From: Oscillibacter sp.
GTDB lineage: Bacteria; Bacillota; Clostridia; Oscillospirales; Oscillospiraceae
Length of the DNA: 33,735 nucleotides
NCBI GenBank assembly: GCA_017447005.1
Contig: JAFSOM010000227.1
Location: forward strand, 1-33,735
Direction of reading: 5' to 3'
The stretch's first letter is position 1. Each line of letters starts with the position of its first letter. The notes beneath the pieces were generated by a model that worked only from the letters and a program-made list of their open reading frames with translations, was not told the origin of the DNA and made no database searches. Shown one piece after another: positions 1 to 8,326 of this stretch. The translations under genes and the position numbers were made by a program.

Positions 1-101
1 AAAGCGGACACGGGGCGAACTGTGCCCGTGTTGGCCTTGCCGTCGCTGCCCACGTCGCCGTAGCTGCCGTAAAAGACGAACGCGGTATTACTGTTATACT
101 C
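1..101 (-). repeat. DGR variable repeat 1 (VR1), left end truncated
   Basis: It aligns gap-free with 29276-29376. There are 14 mismatches, at window positions 29, 35, 41, 44, 46, 50, 55, 64, 65, 71, 85, 86, 89 and 95. Read on the coding strand, each mismatch either has A in one copy or has two different non-A bases, as expected if both were copied from a template adenine. All lie in codon positions 1 or 2. Positions 1-28 are identical in both copies and behave like the initiation-of-mutagenic-homing end. The upstream limit may extend one codon to 104 (TGC versus CCC, both derivable from AAC). Confidence 0.9.
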
Positions 102-1316
102 GCAACAGGTCCACGGATAATAACCGTTACCGTATGCGGTCGCGAACCCCATTGCAACGGCGGTGTCGTTGAACGGGTCCTCCATTGTGTCGGAGGAGTT
201 CAAACGGCGGTCCGCCATAAGGATTGTAATTTCCTCGACGGACGGCAACCACCATTCGAGGTCGGGGTCCTCGGAACGGGAGTAATTGAACGCGGCGTCG
301 GCGGCCGGGAAACGGGGTTCATTTGCGCCGCGAACGTCGGTTCCCTTGAGAGCCGCGAGGAGGGCGGTTGTTTCCTTGCCGTCGCGGAGCATTGCGCCGA
401 ACGCGGACGGGTATTTGATGAAATGTTCGCCGATAAGATACGACGCATAATCCGCGTATTTGGCGCGGAGGGCGGCGCAATATTCGGAGTTCTCGAACGA
501 TGTTTGGTTGACAATTGTTGACGAACCGAGGGGGACGTTGGCGTCCGGAGTCGAACCGTTCGTCTTGTAATAGTCGACGAATCTCTTTTTGTTGCCTCCG
601 GCGAAATAGGAATCGACGCCGTTGTTGCGGCGGACCTGTTCGGCGGCGGAGAGGTACGCGTATTCGACTTGCCAATTGTGGGTATCCTCGACAAAGGCAA
701 CGCCCGAACCGCCGCCCGTTCCGGTTACGGAATCCACGGTGTCGCGGAGGTGGTAATTGTGCGCGAGGATGATTTGTGTTCCCACGGCGGCCGCAACCCA
801 CGCCTTGTCGTCGGCGTCGGTGAGGGTCGTAAACTGTGTTGAGATACTCGCGGCGATTGCGGCGAGGGTGGTTCCGGCCTCCCATTCAACGTCGACCTCC
901 TCGGTAACGGCCCCGTTGTTGTGAACAACGATTGCAAGGGTTCCGGCGATTTCGGGGTTAATGTTGTTAAGGGCGACCTCGAAAGGATGTCCCCAACGAT
1001 ACGAACCGAGGTTCTCGATTGCGGTAATTAACACCTTATCCCCCCGGCGGCCGTAAACCTCGGCGTACGGGTGGAGGTTCTCCGGGAATACGGAACGGAT
1101 AATCGTTCCGGCCTTGACGAAAACGCGCTTGTTTGCGTTGACGTCCTTACATACGAGGTCGCCGACTCCGGCGAGGTTCTTGTCCTCGAAAACGACGTTC
1201 ACGCCGTCGAACACGGCGCGGGAACCCTCGACGATACGGGACACGGCCGACGCGGTCGCCGAACGGGTGTTGTCGGCGTCGTAAGCGGCTTTTGTTGCGT
1301 AATTGTTGACTTGCAT
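1..1316 (-). CDS. DGR variable protein, C-type-lectin-like virion/receptor-binding protein (3' end cut by window edge)
   Basis: An open frame of 438 codons runs from an ATG at 1316 to base 1 with no stop, so the C-terminus lies outside the window. The start MQVNNYATKAAYDADN directly follows the fibre-like genes. The N-terminal 200 residues are not recognised. The last 90 residues look like a C-type-lectin fold of the formylglycine/DUF1566 type: WWLPSVEEI near residue 355, a Trp-Thr-Cys-Cys-Glu stretch before residue 406, then AFVFYGSYG and GTVRPVSA. Residues 406-438 are a DGR variable repeat, shown by comparison with the gene at 29263-29778. By analogy with Mtd-type proteins it should display variable residues at the tail tip for receptor binding; this is inferred from fold and position as last gene of the virion block. 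The reverse transcriptase and template repeat should follow left of base 1. Confidence 0.85.
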   Translation of the reverse strand, partial: MQVNNYATKAAYDADNTRSATASAVSRIVEGSRAVFDGVNVVFEDKNLAGVGDLVCKDVNANKRVFVKAGTIIRSVFPENLHPYAEVYGRRGDKVLITAIENLGSYRWGHPFEVALNNINPEIAGTLAIVVHNNGAVTEEVDVEWEAGTTLAAIAASISTQFTTLTDADDKAWVAAAVGTQIILAHNYHLRDTVDSVTGTGGGSGVAFVEDTHNWQVEYAYLSAAEQVRRNNGVDSYFAGGNKKRFVDYYKTNGSTPDANVPLGSSTIVNQTSFENSEYCAALRAKYADYASYLIGEHFIKYPSAFGAMLRDGKETTALLAALKGTDVRGANEPRFPAADAAFNYSRSEDPDLEWWLPSVEEITILMADRRLNSSDTMEDPFNDTAVAMGFATAYGNGYYPWTCCEYNSNTAFVFYGSYGDVGSDGKANTGTVRPVSA

Positions 1317-1328
1317 AATGAGAAATAA

Positions 1329-2411
1329 TTAAATGGTTTTCCAATCGGATACGGCCGAATTTCCGGTCGATTTGTAAACGGCGTTGTTCGCCTTATCAAT
1401 CCAAATTTGCCCGGCGCGGTCGGGTTTGACGTCCGGGGCGTTGGACGCAACGAAAATCAAATTGTTGTCGCCCCAAACCTCGAGTTTACGGACGGAAAGT
1501 TTCTCGACGAGAACGGTTCCGGATATAATCCCGATAACAAGGGCCGCGAGGGTTTCGAGTTTGGTTTCGACGGTTGCGTCGGCGTGTGCGAGGACCCCGA
1601 AAACGGTTTCCATATTCACAACGGCCGTTGTCGCGGCGGATGCGGCCGACGATGCGGCGGAGGCGGCGTCGTTTGCCGCGCTTGCGGCGGAATTCGCGCT
1701 CCCGGCGGCGGTATTGGCGGCGGTTGCCTTTTCGTCGGCGAGGGCGGCCTTTGCATTTGCAAGGACGGCCGCGTCATTTGCGAGTCCCGCCTTTGTGGTT
1801 GCAAGGGTCGCGGCGTCGTCCGCGAGTCCGGCCTTTGTATTAGCGAGTGCGGCGGCGGCGTTTGCGGCGTCGGTCGCCTGTGTTGCCGGGGCGACGATTT
1901 CCGCGAGGGCGTTATCATAACGGGATGTGAGGTCCGCGTAACCAACGGAAACGCCCGTGTCGACGTACGCGTTGAGGGAGTCGTCGTAAACGAGCCACGT
2001 GTTGTTGTTGGAAATCCTCGGGGAACACCCGGTTACGTCCACGTTGGACGGGAAATTCACAACAGTAAGGGCGAGGGCGACGGTTTGTTCAACATACCCG
2101 GCCGGGTTGTCGTCGTCGACGTTGATAATCTCGGCGAGGGCGGTTGAGTACATTGTGTTGTCGGACAACTTGACGTTGACGACGATTGCGTAATTACCCT
2201 CGGCCGTGAGTTCGCGTGTTGCGAGGAGCCGGATAAATACGTTGTTCGTCAATTCGTCGAAATTGATGTCCGCGAGGGTCATTGTTTGACCCCCGGGGAG
2301 TCGGAGAACGCCGCCGATATAACGAACCTTTCGCAAATCGACCGCAACTCCGGAGGGTTGGATAAGGGAAATTTTTAATCCACACCCGTAACCACGTTTT
2401 ACGTAATACAT
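1329..2411 (-). CDS. fibre- or baseplate-like virion protein with alanine-rich coiled-coil repeats
   Basis: This is a 360-residue protein. Residues 1-165 are beta-rich and somewhat like the N-terminal domain of baseplate upper proteins, which is a weak resemblance. Residues 175-265 are almost all Ala with Lys, Asp, Asn and Thr. They contain three 14-residue repeats (ANTKAGLADDAATL, ATTKAGLANDAAVL, ANAKAALADEKATA; residues 190-231) and suggest a trimeric coiled-coil stalk. The C-terminal 50 residues (WGDNNLIF ... DRAGQIWIDKANNAVYKS ... SDWKTI) are closely shared with the next gene upstream (2438-3355), so the two are tandem paralogues. They lie between connector genes and the DGR target, which suits a tail fibre or receptor-binding support. 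No enzyme motif is visible. Confidence 0.6.
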   Translation of the reverse strand: MYYVKRGYGCGLKISLIQPSGVAVDLRKVRYIGGVLRLPGGQTMTLADINFDELTNNVFIRLLATRELTAEGNYAIVVNVKLSDNTMYSTALAEIINVDDDNPAGYVEQTVALALTVVNFPSNVDVTGCSPRISNNNTWLVYDDSLNAYVDTGVSVGYADLTSRYDNALAEIVAPATQATDAANAAAALANTKAGLADDAATLATTKAGLANDAAVLANAKAALADEKATAANTAAGSANSAASAANDAASAASSAASAATTAVVNMETVFGVLAHADATVETKLETLAALVIGIISGTVLVEKLSVRKLEVWGDNNLIFVASNAPDVKPDRAGQIWIDKANNAVYKSTGNSAVSDWKTI

Positions 2412-2437
2412 TGTTTTATGCGATTTTTGGGTTTAAC

Positions 2438-3355
2438 TTATACGGTCCTCCAATCGGAAACGGCGGCGTTCCCGACCGACTTATAAAGGGCGTCGTTTGC
2501 CGTGTCGATGTAGAATTGACCCGCGCGGTCCGGTTTTGCGGTCGGCGCGCCGGAACCCGTGAGGACGAGGTTATTATTGCCCCAAACGCCGAGGTCGCGG
2601 ACGTTGAGGGATTCGACGAGGGCCTTACCGGAAACGATACCGTCGAGGCGTTCCGCGAGGGCCTGTTGTCCGGCCTTGAGGGTGTCGTCGGCGTGTGCAA
2701 GGACAGACACGCGTTCGTCGATGTGTCCGTCGATGTCGTCAACAATACCACTCGCGGCCTCGGCCGCCTCGTTTGCGCTTTCGGCGGCGGCATTTGCGGC
2801 CTCGGTTGCCTCGGTTACGGCGGCGTCGGTATGTAACAGGCCGAGAAAAACGGATTCAATGTCGTTCGGGGAAACGATGTTCTCCGGCAACACGAATTCG
2901 AGTTTCGTTGCCGTTTGGATGTAGTGTCCGGAGGCGGAATCCCACGCGAACAACGCCCCGTTGACGTCGGTTTTCGGGAGGCGGTCGGCGTTGAAATACG
3001 CGCGGACGGTCGAGGTAATCGACGAGGTCGGGAACGTGAAATCGACAATTGTAAAACCAATCCGGATTGAGGCGTCGAACGCGTCGACGGCCGCCGGGGT
3101 TATGAGGGACCCGCCATTGTCGGTCTTGTCGACGACGGCGAACGCGCGATAACTACCTATCGGGAGGACGATTTGTGACAGGCGGGCGACGAACTTTCCG
3201 AGGGTCGTGTCCTTTGTCATTTCGGCCGCGATAAGTTGGTAATCCGGCGTTACGAAATAGAGGGTTGCCTTTGCGATTGCGGACAACGCAATCGGGGACC
3301 CGGAGGATGAGAAAACGGCGGTTAACAGTCCGCCAATTTTAGTGCTGACTTTCAT
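2438..3355 (-). CDS. fibre- or baseplate-like virion protein, paralogue of its downstream neighbour
   Basis: This is a 305-residue protein. The N-terminal 120 residues are beta-rich (MKVSTKIGGLLTAVF, then ATLYFVTPDYQLIAAEM) and could be a BppU-type baseplate-binding domain; this is inference from pattern only. A short Ala/Glu-rich helical stretch follows (EATEAANAAAESANEAAEAA). The C-terminal block WGNNNLVLTGSGAP, DRAGQFYIDTANDALYKSVG and SDWRTV matches the C-terminus of the 1329-2411 product almost residue for residue. The shared end may trimerise or attach to a common partner, while the divergent N-termini and different stalk lengths suggest different positions in the same organelle. Confidence 0.6.
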   Translation of the reverse strand: MKVSTKIGGLLTAVFSSSGSPIALSAIAKATLYFVTPDYQLIAAEMTKDTTLGKFVARLSQIVLPIGSYRAFAVVDKTDNGGSLITPAAVDAFDASIRIGFTIVDFTFPTSSITSTVRAYFNADRLPKTDVNGALFAWDSASGHYIQTATKLEFVLPENIVSPNDIESVFLGLLHTDAAVTEATEAANAAAESANEAAEAASGIVDDIDGHIDERVSVLAHADDTLKAGQQALAERLDGIVSGKALVESLNVRDLGVWGNNNLVLTGSGAPTAKPDRAGQFYIDTANDALYKSVGNAAVSDWRTV

Positions 3356-3367
3356 TTTTGCGTGTGT

Positions 3368-3886
3368 TTATTTACCGATAATCTTTGTCCGGGTCCGGTA
3401 CGACCGGAGGCGGCCGTTACCCTTGTAATCCGGGAAAATCTCCGGGTTGTTCGCCATATAGACAAAACATTCTTGAATATATCCGTCGGCGACCGAGAAC
3501 GCGTCGTTTGCGGCGATTTGGCGTTCCTTGATTTCGGTCGCGTGGGAATAATCGTCGTTTTTCTTGACGTACCCGAACCGGGTTAAATGGTTGGTCGCGG
3601 TCTTGACGAGGCGGCCCCAACTGTAATAAGCGAGGGCGCGGCGCAATCCGGCGAACACGTGGACGTTTCCGTCGGCGTCCTCGTAATCCCCGCCCTCGAG
3701 GAGCCGGGAATACTTGACGTTGTCGACCAAACGGACAAACAGGGCCTCGCCGAGTTTGGGTTTGATGTCGAGGAGGGACGCCTCCTCGATTGCGCGTTCC
3801 GCAACGTCGCGGTCAACGTCACAGGGCCGGGCGAGTTTCCGGATGTCGTCCGGGGTGATAATTGGTTTGTAGTGTTCCGTTATCAT
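3368..3886 (-). CDS. head-tail connector/adaptor-like protein
   Basis: This is a 172-residue, mostly helical protein directly downstream of the portal gene, overlapping it by 4 nt (ATGA), which suggests translational coupling. It begins MITEHYKPIITPDDIRKLARPCDVD, continues with a helix pair (VAERAIEEASLLDIKPKLGEAL) and ends Arg/Lys-rich. Size, helical character and position after the portal fit a head-completion or adaptor protein of the gp6/gp15 type. No single motif proves this, and the assignment rests on context. Confidence 0.5.
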   Translation of the reverse strand: MITEHYKPIITPDDIRKLARPCDVDRDVAERAIEEASLLDIKPKLGEALFVRLVDNVKYSRLLEGGDYEDADGNVHVFAGLRRALAYYSWGRLVKTATNHLTRFGYVKKNDDYSHATEIKERQIAANDAFSVADGYIQECFVYMANNPEIFPDYKGNGRLRSYRTRTKIIGK

Positions 3887-5100
3887 TCCGCGTCGGGGTT
3901 TTGGGTTACTGATTTAACGAGGGGTTCAACCTTGATGTCGTCCGGGCCGTTGAACGGGAGGAGGTCGTCGGGTTCCCAATGCGTGAAAATGAGGTTATAT
4001 GCGCGGGTCAACATTCGTTGGAACTTTGTAACCTGTTCGCAATATTCCTTTTTCACGTCGTTTGCAAGGTCCCCGGAGAATCCGATTGAACCCGTCCGGA
4101 GTCGTGCAAACATTTCTTGATTGAACGCGGCGTATATTTTCTCGACAACCTGTTTGTTGGTCGAGTCGAATTCCTTGTCAAAGTTTTTCGGCGCAAAGGA
4201 TACGAATTCCGGTTTCTCCTCGTCGACCTCGCCCTCACAAACGGCGATTTTACACGAATTCGTGTCGCCCTGTAAGGACTCGATACTTTCGATAAATTCG
4301 TCGAAATCCCCGTCCCCGGATGTTTCGGGGCGGTCCTTTCCGTCGAAAACGTCGGAACCCTCAGGGGGGAGGGGCCGCATTTGGCCCCTCTTAACCCAAA
4401 GGATACCCCCGGCGAGGAAATTGTTTCGGACGTTGCGGTTTGACACGTTCGACAATCCCTCGTCGGTTGACATATCCGTTAAAACGGTGTCGTACGTCGG
4501 TATTGGATACCGGAGTCGCCCGGCCCGGGAAATATAAAGGACTTGACCCTTATAAAACTCGATTCCTCCGGCCGCGATAATTTGCGCCTGTACGATTTCC
4601 GGGTCCGGATTGAACACGGGGAAAATTTCGATTGACTGTTTGTCGACCTTGACGGACTTTCCGTTCCGCGTCTTTTTACCGCGCCAATCCGGGTGATAAA
4701 TAACGTGTGATATAATGCCGTCGTCGTCCTCCTCCTCGAGTCGGACACATTCAAACGGCATTTGCGCGAGGGAAACGATGTTCCCGGCGACATTATAATT
4801 GACGTGTATTGCGATACCCTCGTATTCGCCGCAATCCGCCGACAAAAGGGAATGAACGTCGTCCACCGTTTCCCCGGCCGGATTACATACGAAATCGGAC
4901 AACGATTGCGACGCAAGGCCGTTCCCCTCAATGTAGGTAATACGGCGTTCCAAACAGGTACGGCCGCAAGACGACGCCGACACGATGTCGTGTAATTCTT
5001 GCGGATACAGGTTGTTTGCGCCGTACGTCTTGATTCCGAGGGCTGAAAGATACTTGACGTCGATTCGCGTTTCGGGTTTTTTGGTGTTTTTGATGTTCAT
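3883..5100 (-). CDS. portal protein
   Basis: This is a 405-residue protein with the layout of siphophage portals. An N-terminal segment TYGANNLYPQELHDIVSASS precedes a helical crown base, and the middle carries YYxP-like segments (RYPIPTYDTVLTDMSTDEGLSNVSNRNVRNNFLAGG). An acidic flexible stretch (residues 265-310, GDGDFDEFIESIESLQGD) is followed by a long helical clip region (NKQVVEKIYAAFNQEMFARL ... NDVKKEYCEQVTKFQRMLTRAYNLIF). Portals form the dodecameric ring through which DNA enters. It is about 12 kb downstream of the large terminase rather than next to it, which is unusual. Length and features make portal the best call; no other gene in the window competes. Confidence 0.75.
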   Translation of the reverse strand: MNIKNTKKPETRIDVKYLSALGIKTYGANNLYPQELHDIVSASSCGRTCLERRITYIEGNGLASQSLSDFVCNPAGETVDDVHSLLSADCGEYEGIAIHVNYNVAGNIVSLAQMPFECVRLEEEDDDGIISHVIYHPDWRGKKTRNGKSVKVDKQSIEIFPVFNPDPEIVQAQIIAAGGIEFYKGQVLYISRAGRLRYPIPTYDTVLTDMSTDEGLSNVSNRNVRNNFLAGGILWVKRGQMRPLPPEGSDVFDGKDRPETSGDGDFDEFIESIESLQGDTNSCKIAVCEGEVDEEKPEFVSFAPKNFDKEFDSTNKQVVEKIYAAFNQEMFARLRTGSIGFSGDLANDVKKEYCEQVTKFQRMLTRAYNLIFTHWEPDDLLPFNGPDDIKVEPLVKSVTQNPDAE

Positions 5101-5113
5101 TGTCCGGGCGTTT

Positions 5114-5914
5114 TTACTCGGCCGGGTTCTCGGCCTTTATTGCGGTGAAATACTTTTCGACGCCGTACTTTGTGAGGGCCTTTCCGTCAACCTCCATTCC
5201 GACGTAATCGGCGACGATTGCGGATTTTGTGTCCCCGGCCTCGAGGCGGGCCTTAATTGCGGCGTAAATTTCCGGGTTGAGGCCGTTTGCGGCGGTCTTT
5301 TTGTCCCCGGCGGGTTCCTGTTCGCCCTTATTGGCGTCGTCGGACTCCTCCTCGGCGGTCTTTTCGGGTTCGCGCGGTTCGAGGACGATGTTTGACTCCT
5401 CGATTTTCTTAACGAGGGCGTCAAGGTCGGCGACGGCGCGGTTGCGATATTCCGTCATTTTGGCGAGTTCCGCCTTGAGGGATTCGTTTTCCGCGCGGAG
5501 GGCGTCAATATCGGCCGAATTTGCGGCCTCTTTTTCGTTTTCCGGGCCTTTCTCCTCGGCGGCGGTGTTGGGTATTACCTCAAACAGTCCACGCGCCCCG
5601 GGGCGTTCTTTTAGGAACTGTTCCGCGACGGCGTCGGTGAGGTTGTCGTTGGTATATACCTCGGATGTCCCGGACGGCTGAATAACGACTCCGGCCTTGA
5701 GGACGTATTTTGCTTTTTCCATTGTCAAATGATTTTTTGTGAATATGCGTAATTCGATAACGGCGTCCCGGTAACGGTCCGGGCAATTGCAATTGCGGAT
5801 GTGTTTTCCGAGGACGTCGAAATACATTTGTTCAATCGCCGCGCGGTCGGCCGTGGAAAACTCGAATTGAGTTCCCCACGCCGATACGCGACGTTTGATT
5901 TCCTCGTAATTCAT
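5114..5914 (-). CDS. virion-block protein with coiled coil, apparent in-frame fusion of two parts
   Basis: This is a 266-residue protein of unknown function. Part one (residues 1-64) has CNCPDRYRDAVIELR. Part two starts at Met65 (base 5722), preceded on the coding strand by an AT-rich leader (ATCATTTGACA) that looks like a normal start region for this phage. A separate 202-residue product from the internal start is therefore possible. Part two contains a small beta domain (YVLKAGVVIQPSGTSEVYTNDN), a coiled coil (residues 135-170), a charged Glu/Lys linker (175-210) and a C-terminal helical domain (NPEIYAAIKARLEAGDTKSA). It lies between the probable tail tube gene and the portal, so a structural or assembly role is likely. 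Confidence 0.5.
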   Translation of the reverse strand: MNYEEIKRRVSAWGTQFEFSTADRAAIEQMYFDVLGKHIRNCNCPDRYRDAVIELRIFTKNHLTMEKAKYVLKAGVVIQPSGTSEVYTNDNLTDAVAEQFLKERPGARGLFEVIPNTAAEEKGPENEKEAANSADIDALRAENESLKAELAKMTEYRNRAVADLDALVKKIEESNIVLEPREPEKTAEEESDDANKGEQEPAGDKKTAANGLNPEIYAAIKARLEAGDTKSAIVADYVGMEVDGKALTKYGVEKYFTAIKAENPAE

Positions 5915-5929
5915 ACGACCCGGGCGGGG

Positions 5930-6535
5930 TTATTCGGCCCCGTTTACGAGGGTGTTAATGAGGGTCTTTGTTGCGGAGTATGAACCCGCGTCGAGGAACA
6001 GGCCGGAAACCGGGGATTTCTCCTCCTCGAGGGCGATTGACCAACCGCCGTTGGCGTCGTCGGAATAGGGGTCGAGGGAACCCTCGGCGAGGGTCAAACC
6101 CTGATAAAATCCCTTAACCTCGAACGCGGACTCGCCGGGGTGCGTTTCGTCCGTGAGGTGTTTTGCCTTGTTCTCCTGTATGAACACGAATTCGCCGTCG
6201 AGAATCGGGTCGACGATGTCGGCGGATACCTCGGGGGAATTGTCGAGAATAATAAACTGTACACGGTTAGTCACGTAACCGCCGAGGTCGGAGGTGTTGA
6301 GGGTCTTTGTGGAACCCGCGAACGGCTTTTTGCCTGTCTGATATACGGGGAACGCGTGTGCGCCGGAGGTGAGGGGGAACGCGGAAATAACGTTCGGGCG
6401 TCCGGTGGCAAACTCGACGTTCGCGAAATCCACGTGTGAACGGTTGATAATCCAACCGACGAGTTCGAGTCCGCCGACGAACGGTTCGTCGCAATTGCGC
6501 TCGATTGCCTTTTTAATGAGATTGTCGCAATTCAT
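5930..6535 (-). CDS. virion structural protein, possibly major tail tube protein
   Basis: This is a 201-residue, beta-rich protein (MNCDNLIKKAIERNCDEP, then GGLELVGWIINRSHVDFANVEF, and DDANGGWSIALEEEKSPVSG near the end). It follows the major capsid gene after an apparent terminator hairpin (6561-6585). Length, predicted beta content and location are compatible with a tail tube subunit, but I see no diagnostic motif. It could instead be a head decoration or other virion protein. The start at 6535 follows an AT-rich leader without a Shine-Dalgarno sequence, as elsewhere here. Confidence 0.45.
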   Translation of the reverse strand: MNCDNLIKKAIERNCDEPFVGGLELVGWIINRSHVDFANVEFATGRPNVISAFPLTSGAHAFPVYQTGKKPFAGSTKTLNTSDLGGYVTNRVQFIILDNSPEVSADIVDPILDGEFVFIQENKAKHLTDETHPGESAFEVKGFYQGLTLAEGSLDPYSDDANGGWSIALEEEKSPVSGLFLDAGSYSATKTLINTLVNGAE

Positions 6536-6560
6536 ATTGTTACGATGTTAAATTGTTACG

Positions 6561-6585
6561 AAAAGGGCGGCGGGGTGCGCCGCCC
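6561..6585 (-). terminator. terminator-like hairpin after the major capsid gene
   Basis: An 8-bp all-GC stem (6565-6572 with 6578-6585, loop of 5) is followed on the minus strand by TTTTCG. It lies 24 nt past the major capsid stop codon and before the next gene, so it would trim transcription or protect the capsid mRNA 3' end. Confidence 0.6.
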
Positions 6586-6608
6586 GTGAATTGGATTCGG
6601 TCGTCGGT

Positions 6609-7691
6609 TTAGTATGCAACCTGTACGAGGTCGTCCTGTGCGACGAGGGTTCCGATTTTGTCCTTTGCGTGAATCTTGTTCAACTGTTCGTCGCGGTTGA
6701 ACCAAATTGCGATGTCGGCGAGTTCGGACTCGGACTCAACGCCCGCGAGGAGGTTGTCCTTGACCGTGTAAACGGCGCGGTACGGCTTGTTGTACTGTCC
6801 GGAGTTCGAGGTTGCCTCGTAACCCTGTATGATTTCGTCCCAAAAAGGAACGGCGATAACGGTTTTTCCGTTGTAGGTTCCTTTCTCGATTCCGTCGAAC
6901 AGGGCCTCCCACTGCATTTCGGAACCCTTGTTGTTAGACTTGATGTCGTGGTCGAGGGCGTCCTTAAATGCCTGTGAAATGTAGATAACGCCGTTCGGTT
7001 GCTGACGGAGTACGAGGGGCGCGTCCTCGATGAGGGAATCCATAACACCCGTTGCAACTCCGGCAACTTTCATTGCGGCCTTTTGATTTGCCCACGTGGT
7101 TTGTGCGTTTGCGGCAATCGTAGTGTGACGGGCGGCGTCGGCGGCTACGATTGCGAACAGGCGTTTCCAAAGACCGTCGGTAACGGTGAATTTGGTTTTG
7201 TCGGTTCCGGGTTTGAGAACGCCGCCGTTGGCGACGACGTCGGCGGCCTTGTCGCCGAACCACACAAAGCGGAGCAACATTTTACGGATTGCGAGTTCGA
7301 GTCGAGGCATAATGATATGGTCGATATACTCGGTTCCGGTGAGGTCCGCGATGTCGGTTCCGGTACGCATTGCGACCTGTGCGAGGGTTCCCTCGAGGTC
7401 GGCGTAACAAATTTTTTCGGCGACCTCCCATTCGGGGATGTCCCACGTCTTTTCGGATGTCGACATAATGTCGTTGTCGAAAACGGGGTTACATTTGGTT
7501 GACGCCTTACCGATGAGTCCGAATTCTCCCACGAAACCGACCTTTTCGCCGTTTTTCTGCTTGGGGAGAACGTTTACGAGTGCGCCGATTTGGTCGGCTC
7601 CGAGGACGGCGAGGAAAATAAGTTTCCGGAGGTCCCTAACCGCCCCGTTGTCCGGGGTGAGGTTTTCAAAATTCAGTCCAATTGAGGCCAT
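6609..7691 (-). CDS. major capsid protein
   Basis: This is a 360-residue protein directly after the head protease/scaffold gene, the standard place for a capsid subunit. It starts MASIGLNFENLTPDNGAVRDLR and carries an extended region with EKTWDIPEWEVAEKICYADLE. The central helix-rich part (residues 130-250) and beta-rich C-terminal third (NGKTVIAVPFWDEIIQGYEA, YRAVYTVKDNLLAGVESESE, ending LVAQDDLVQVAY) fit the A and P domains of an HK97-type fold. Subunit self-assembly into the capsid shell is inferred from the family. A separate small decoration gene is not apparent. Confidence 0.75.
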   Translation of the reverse strand: MASIGLNFENLTPDNGAVRDLRKLIFLAVLGADQIGALVNVLPKQKNGEKVGFVGEFGLIGKASTKCNPVFDNDIMSTSEKTWDIPEWEVAEKICYADLEGTLAQVAMRTGTDIADLTGTEYIDHIIMPRLELAIRKMLLRFVWFGDKAADVVANGGVLKPGTDKTKFTVTDGLWKRLFAIVAADAARHTTIAANAQTTWANQKAAMKVAGVATGVMDSLIEDAPLVLRQQPNGVIYISQAFKDALDHDIKSNNKGSEMQWEALFDGIEKGTYNGKTVIAVPFWDEIIQGYEATSNSGQYNKPYRAVYTVKDNLLAGVESESELADIAIWFNRDEQLNKIHAKDKIGTLVAQDDLVQVAY

Positions 7692-7738
7692 AATTGTAAT
7701 TGTTTAATTGTTAATGATTTGCGTTGTTGCGTCTTGGA

Positions 7739-8326
7739 TTACTCCTCCTCGCCCTTGTTCTTTTTCTCGAGGGCCTCGAGGCGTTGTGCGACGAGGGATT
7801 TCTTGACGGGGGTTGTGTCGCTACCCTTTTTTCCGGGTTCCTTGTTTCCGGCGGCGGGTTTGTAGTTGGATTTTGCGGATTTCAACCACTTAATACCACC
7901 CGCAACGGTTACGAGGTTGAGGATTTCGAGGTCCTCCGGGGTCTTTGCGGCGGCTTTTGCGGTCGCAAGTTCGGCCTCGAGTTCGGCGATACGGGCGTTC
8001 GCCTGTTCGAGGGCCTTTGCGGTTTCGTCGTCGTCCCCGTCGTTGTCGTCGTTATCGTCGCCGGAGTTGTCGTCAGCGTCGCGGATTTCGGTAATTACCC
8101 CCTCCTCGATAACGATTGTCTTTCCGTCGGGCATTTTGTGTTCACCGTCGGGGGATGCCTTGTCGCCGACGGCCGGGTCCTCGCCCTCCTCCTTTTCAAT
8201 GGTGATTGTTCCGCCGTCGGCGGTGTTGAGGTCGTATGCGACGACCTTTGTTTCCCCGAGGCCGAGGGCCTTACCGAGGGCCGCGAACGCCTGTGCGATT
8301 GCGGACTTTTTCGTTTCTTTTGACAT
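7739..8326 (-). other. possible nested scaffold product from internal start
   Basis: An in-frame ATG (MSKETKKSAIAQAF) lies at the exact junction of protease and acidic coiled-coil region. It is preceded on the coding strand by CCAAATTACA, resembling leaders of independent genes in this phage rather than the surrounding GC-rich codons. A separate 195-residue scaffold would parallel the Nu3-in-C arrangement of lambda. This is inference; no expression evidence is available. Confidence 0.4.

Noticed and set aside
1407..2147. Rightward open frames of up to 246 codons opposite the fibre-like gene
   Set aside because: They are Gly/Val/Arg-rich shadows of the alanine-repeat gene, with no domain pattern and no promoter.
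4252..4265. 14-bp palindrome ACACGAATTCGTGT
   Set aside because: It lies inside the portal coding region with no promoter nearby. Chance occurrence is likely.
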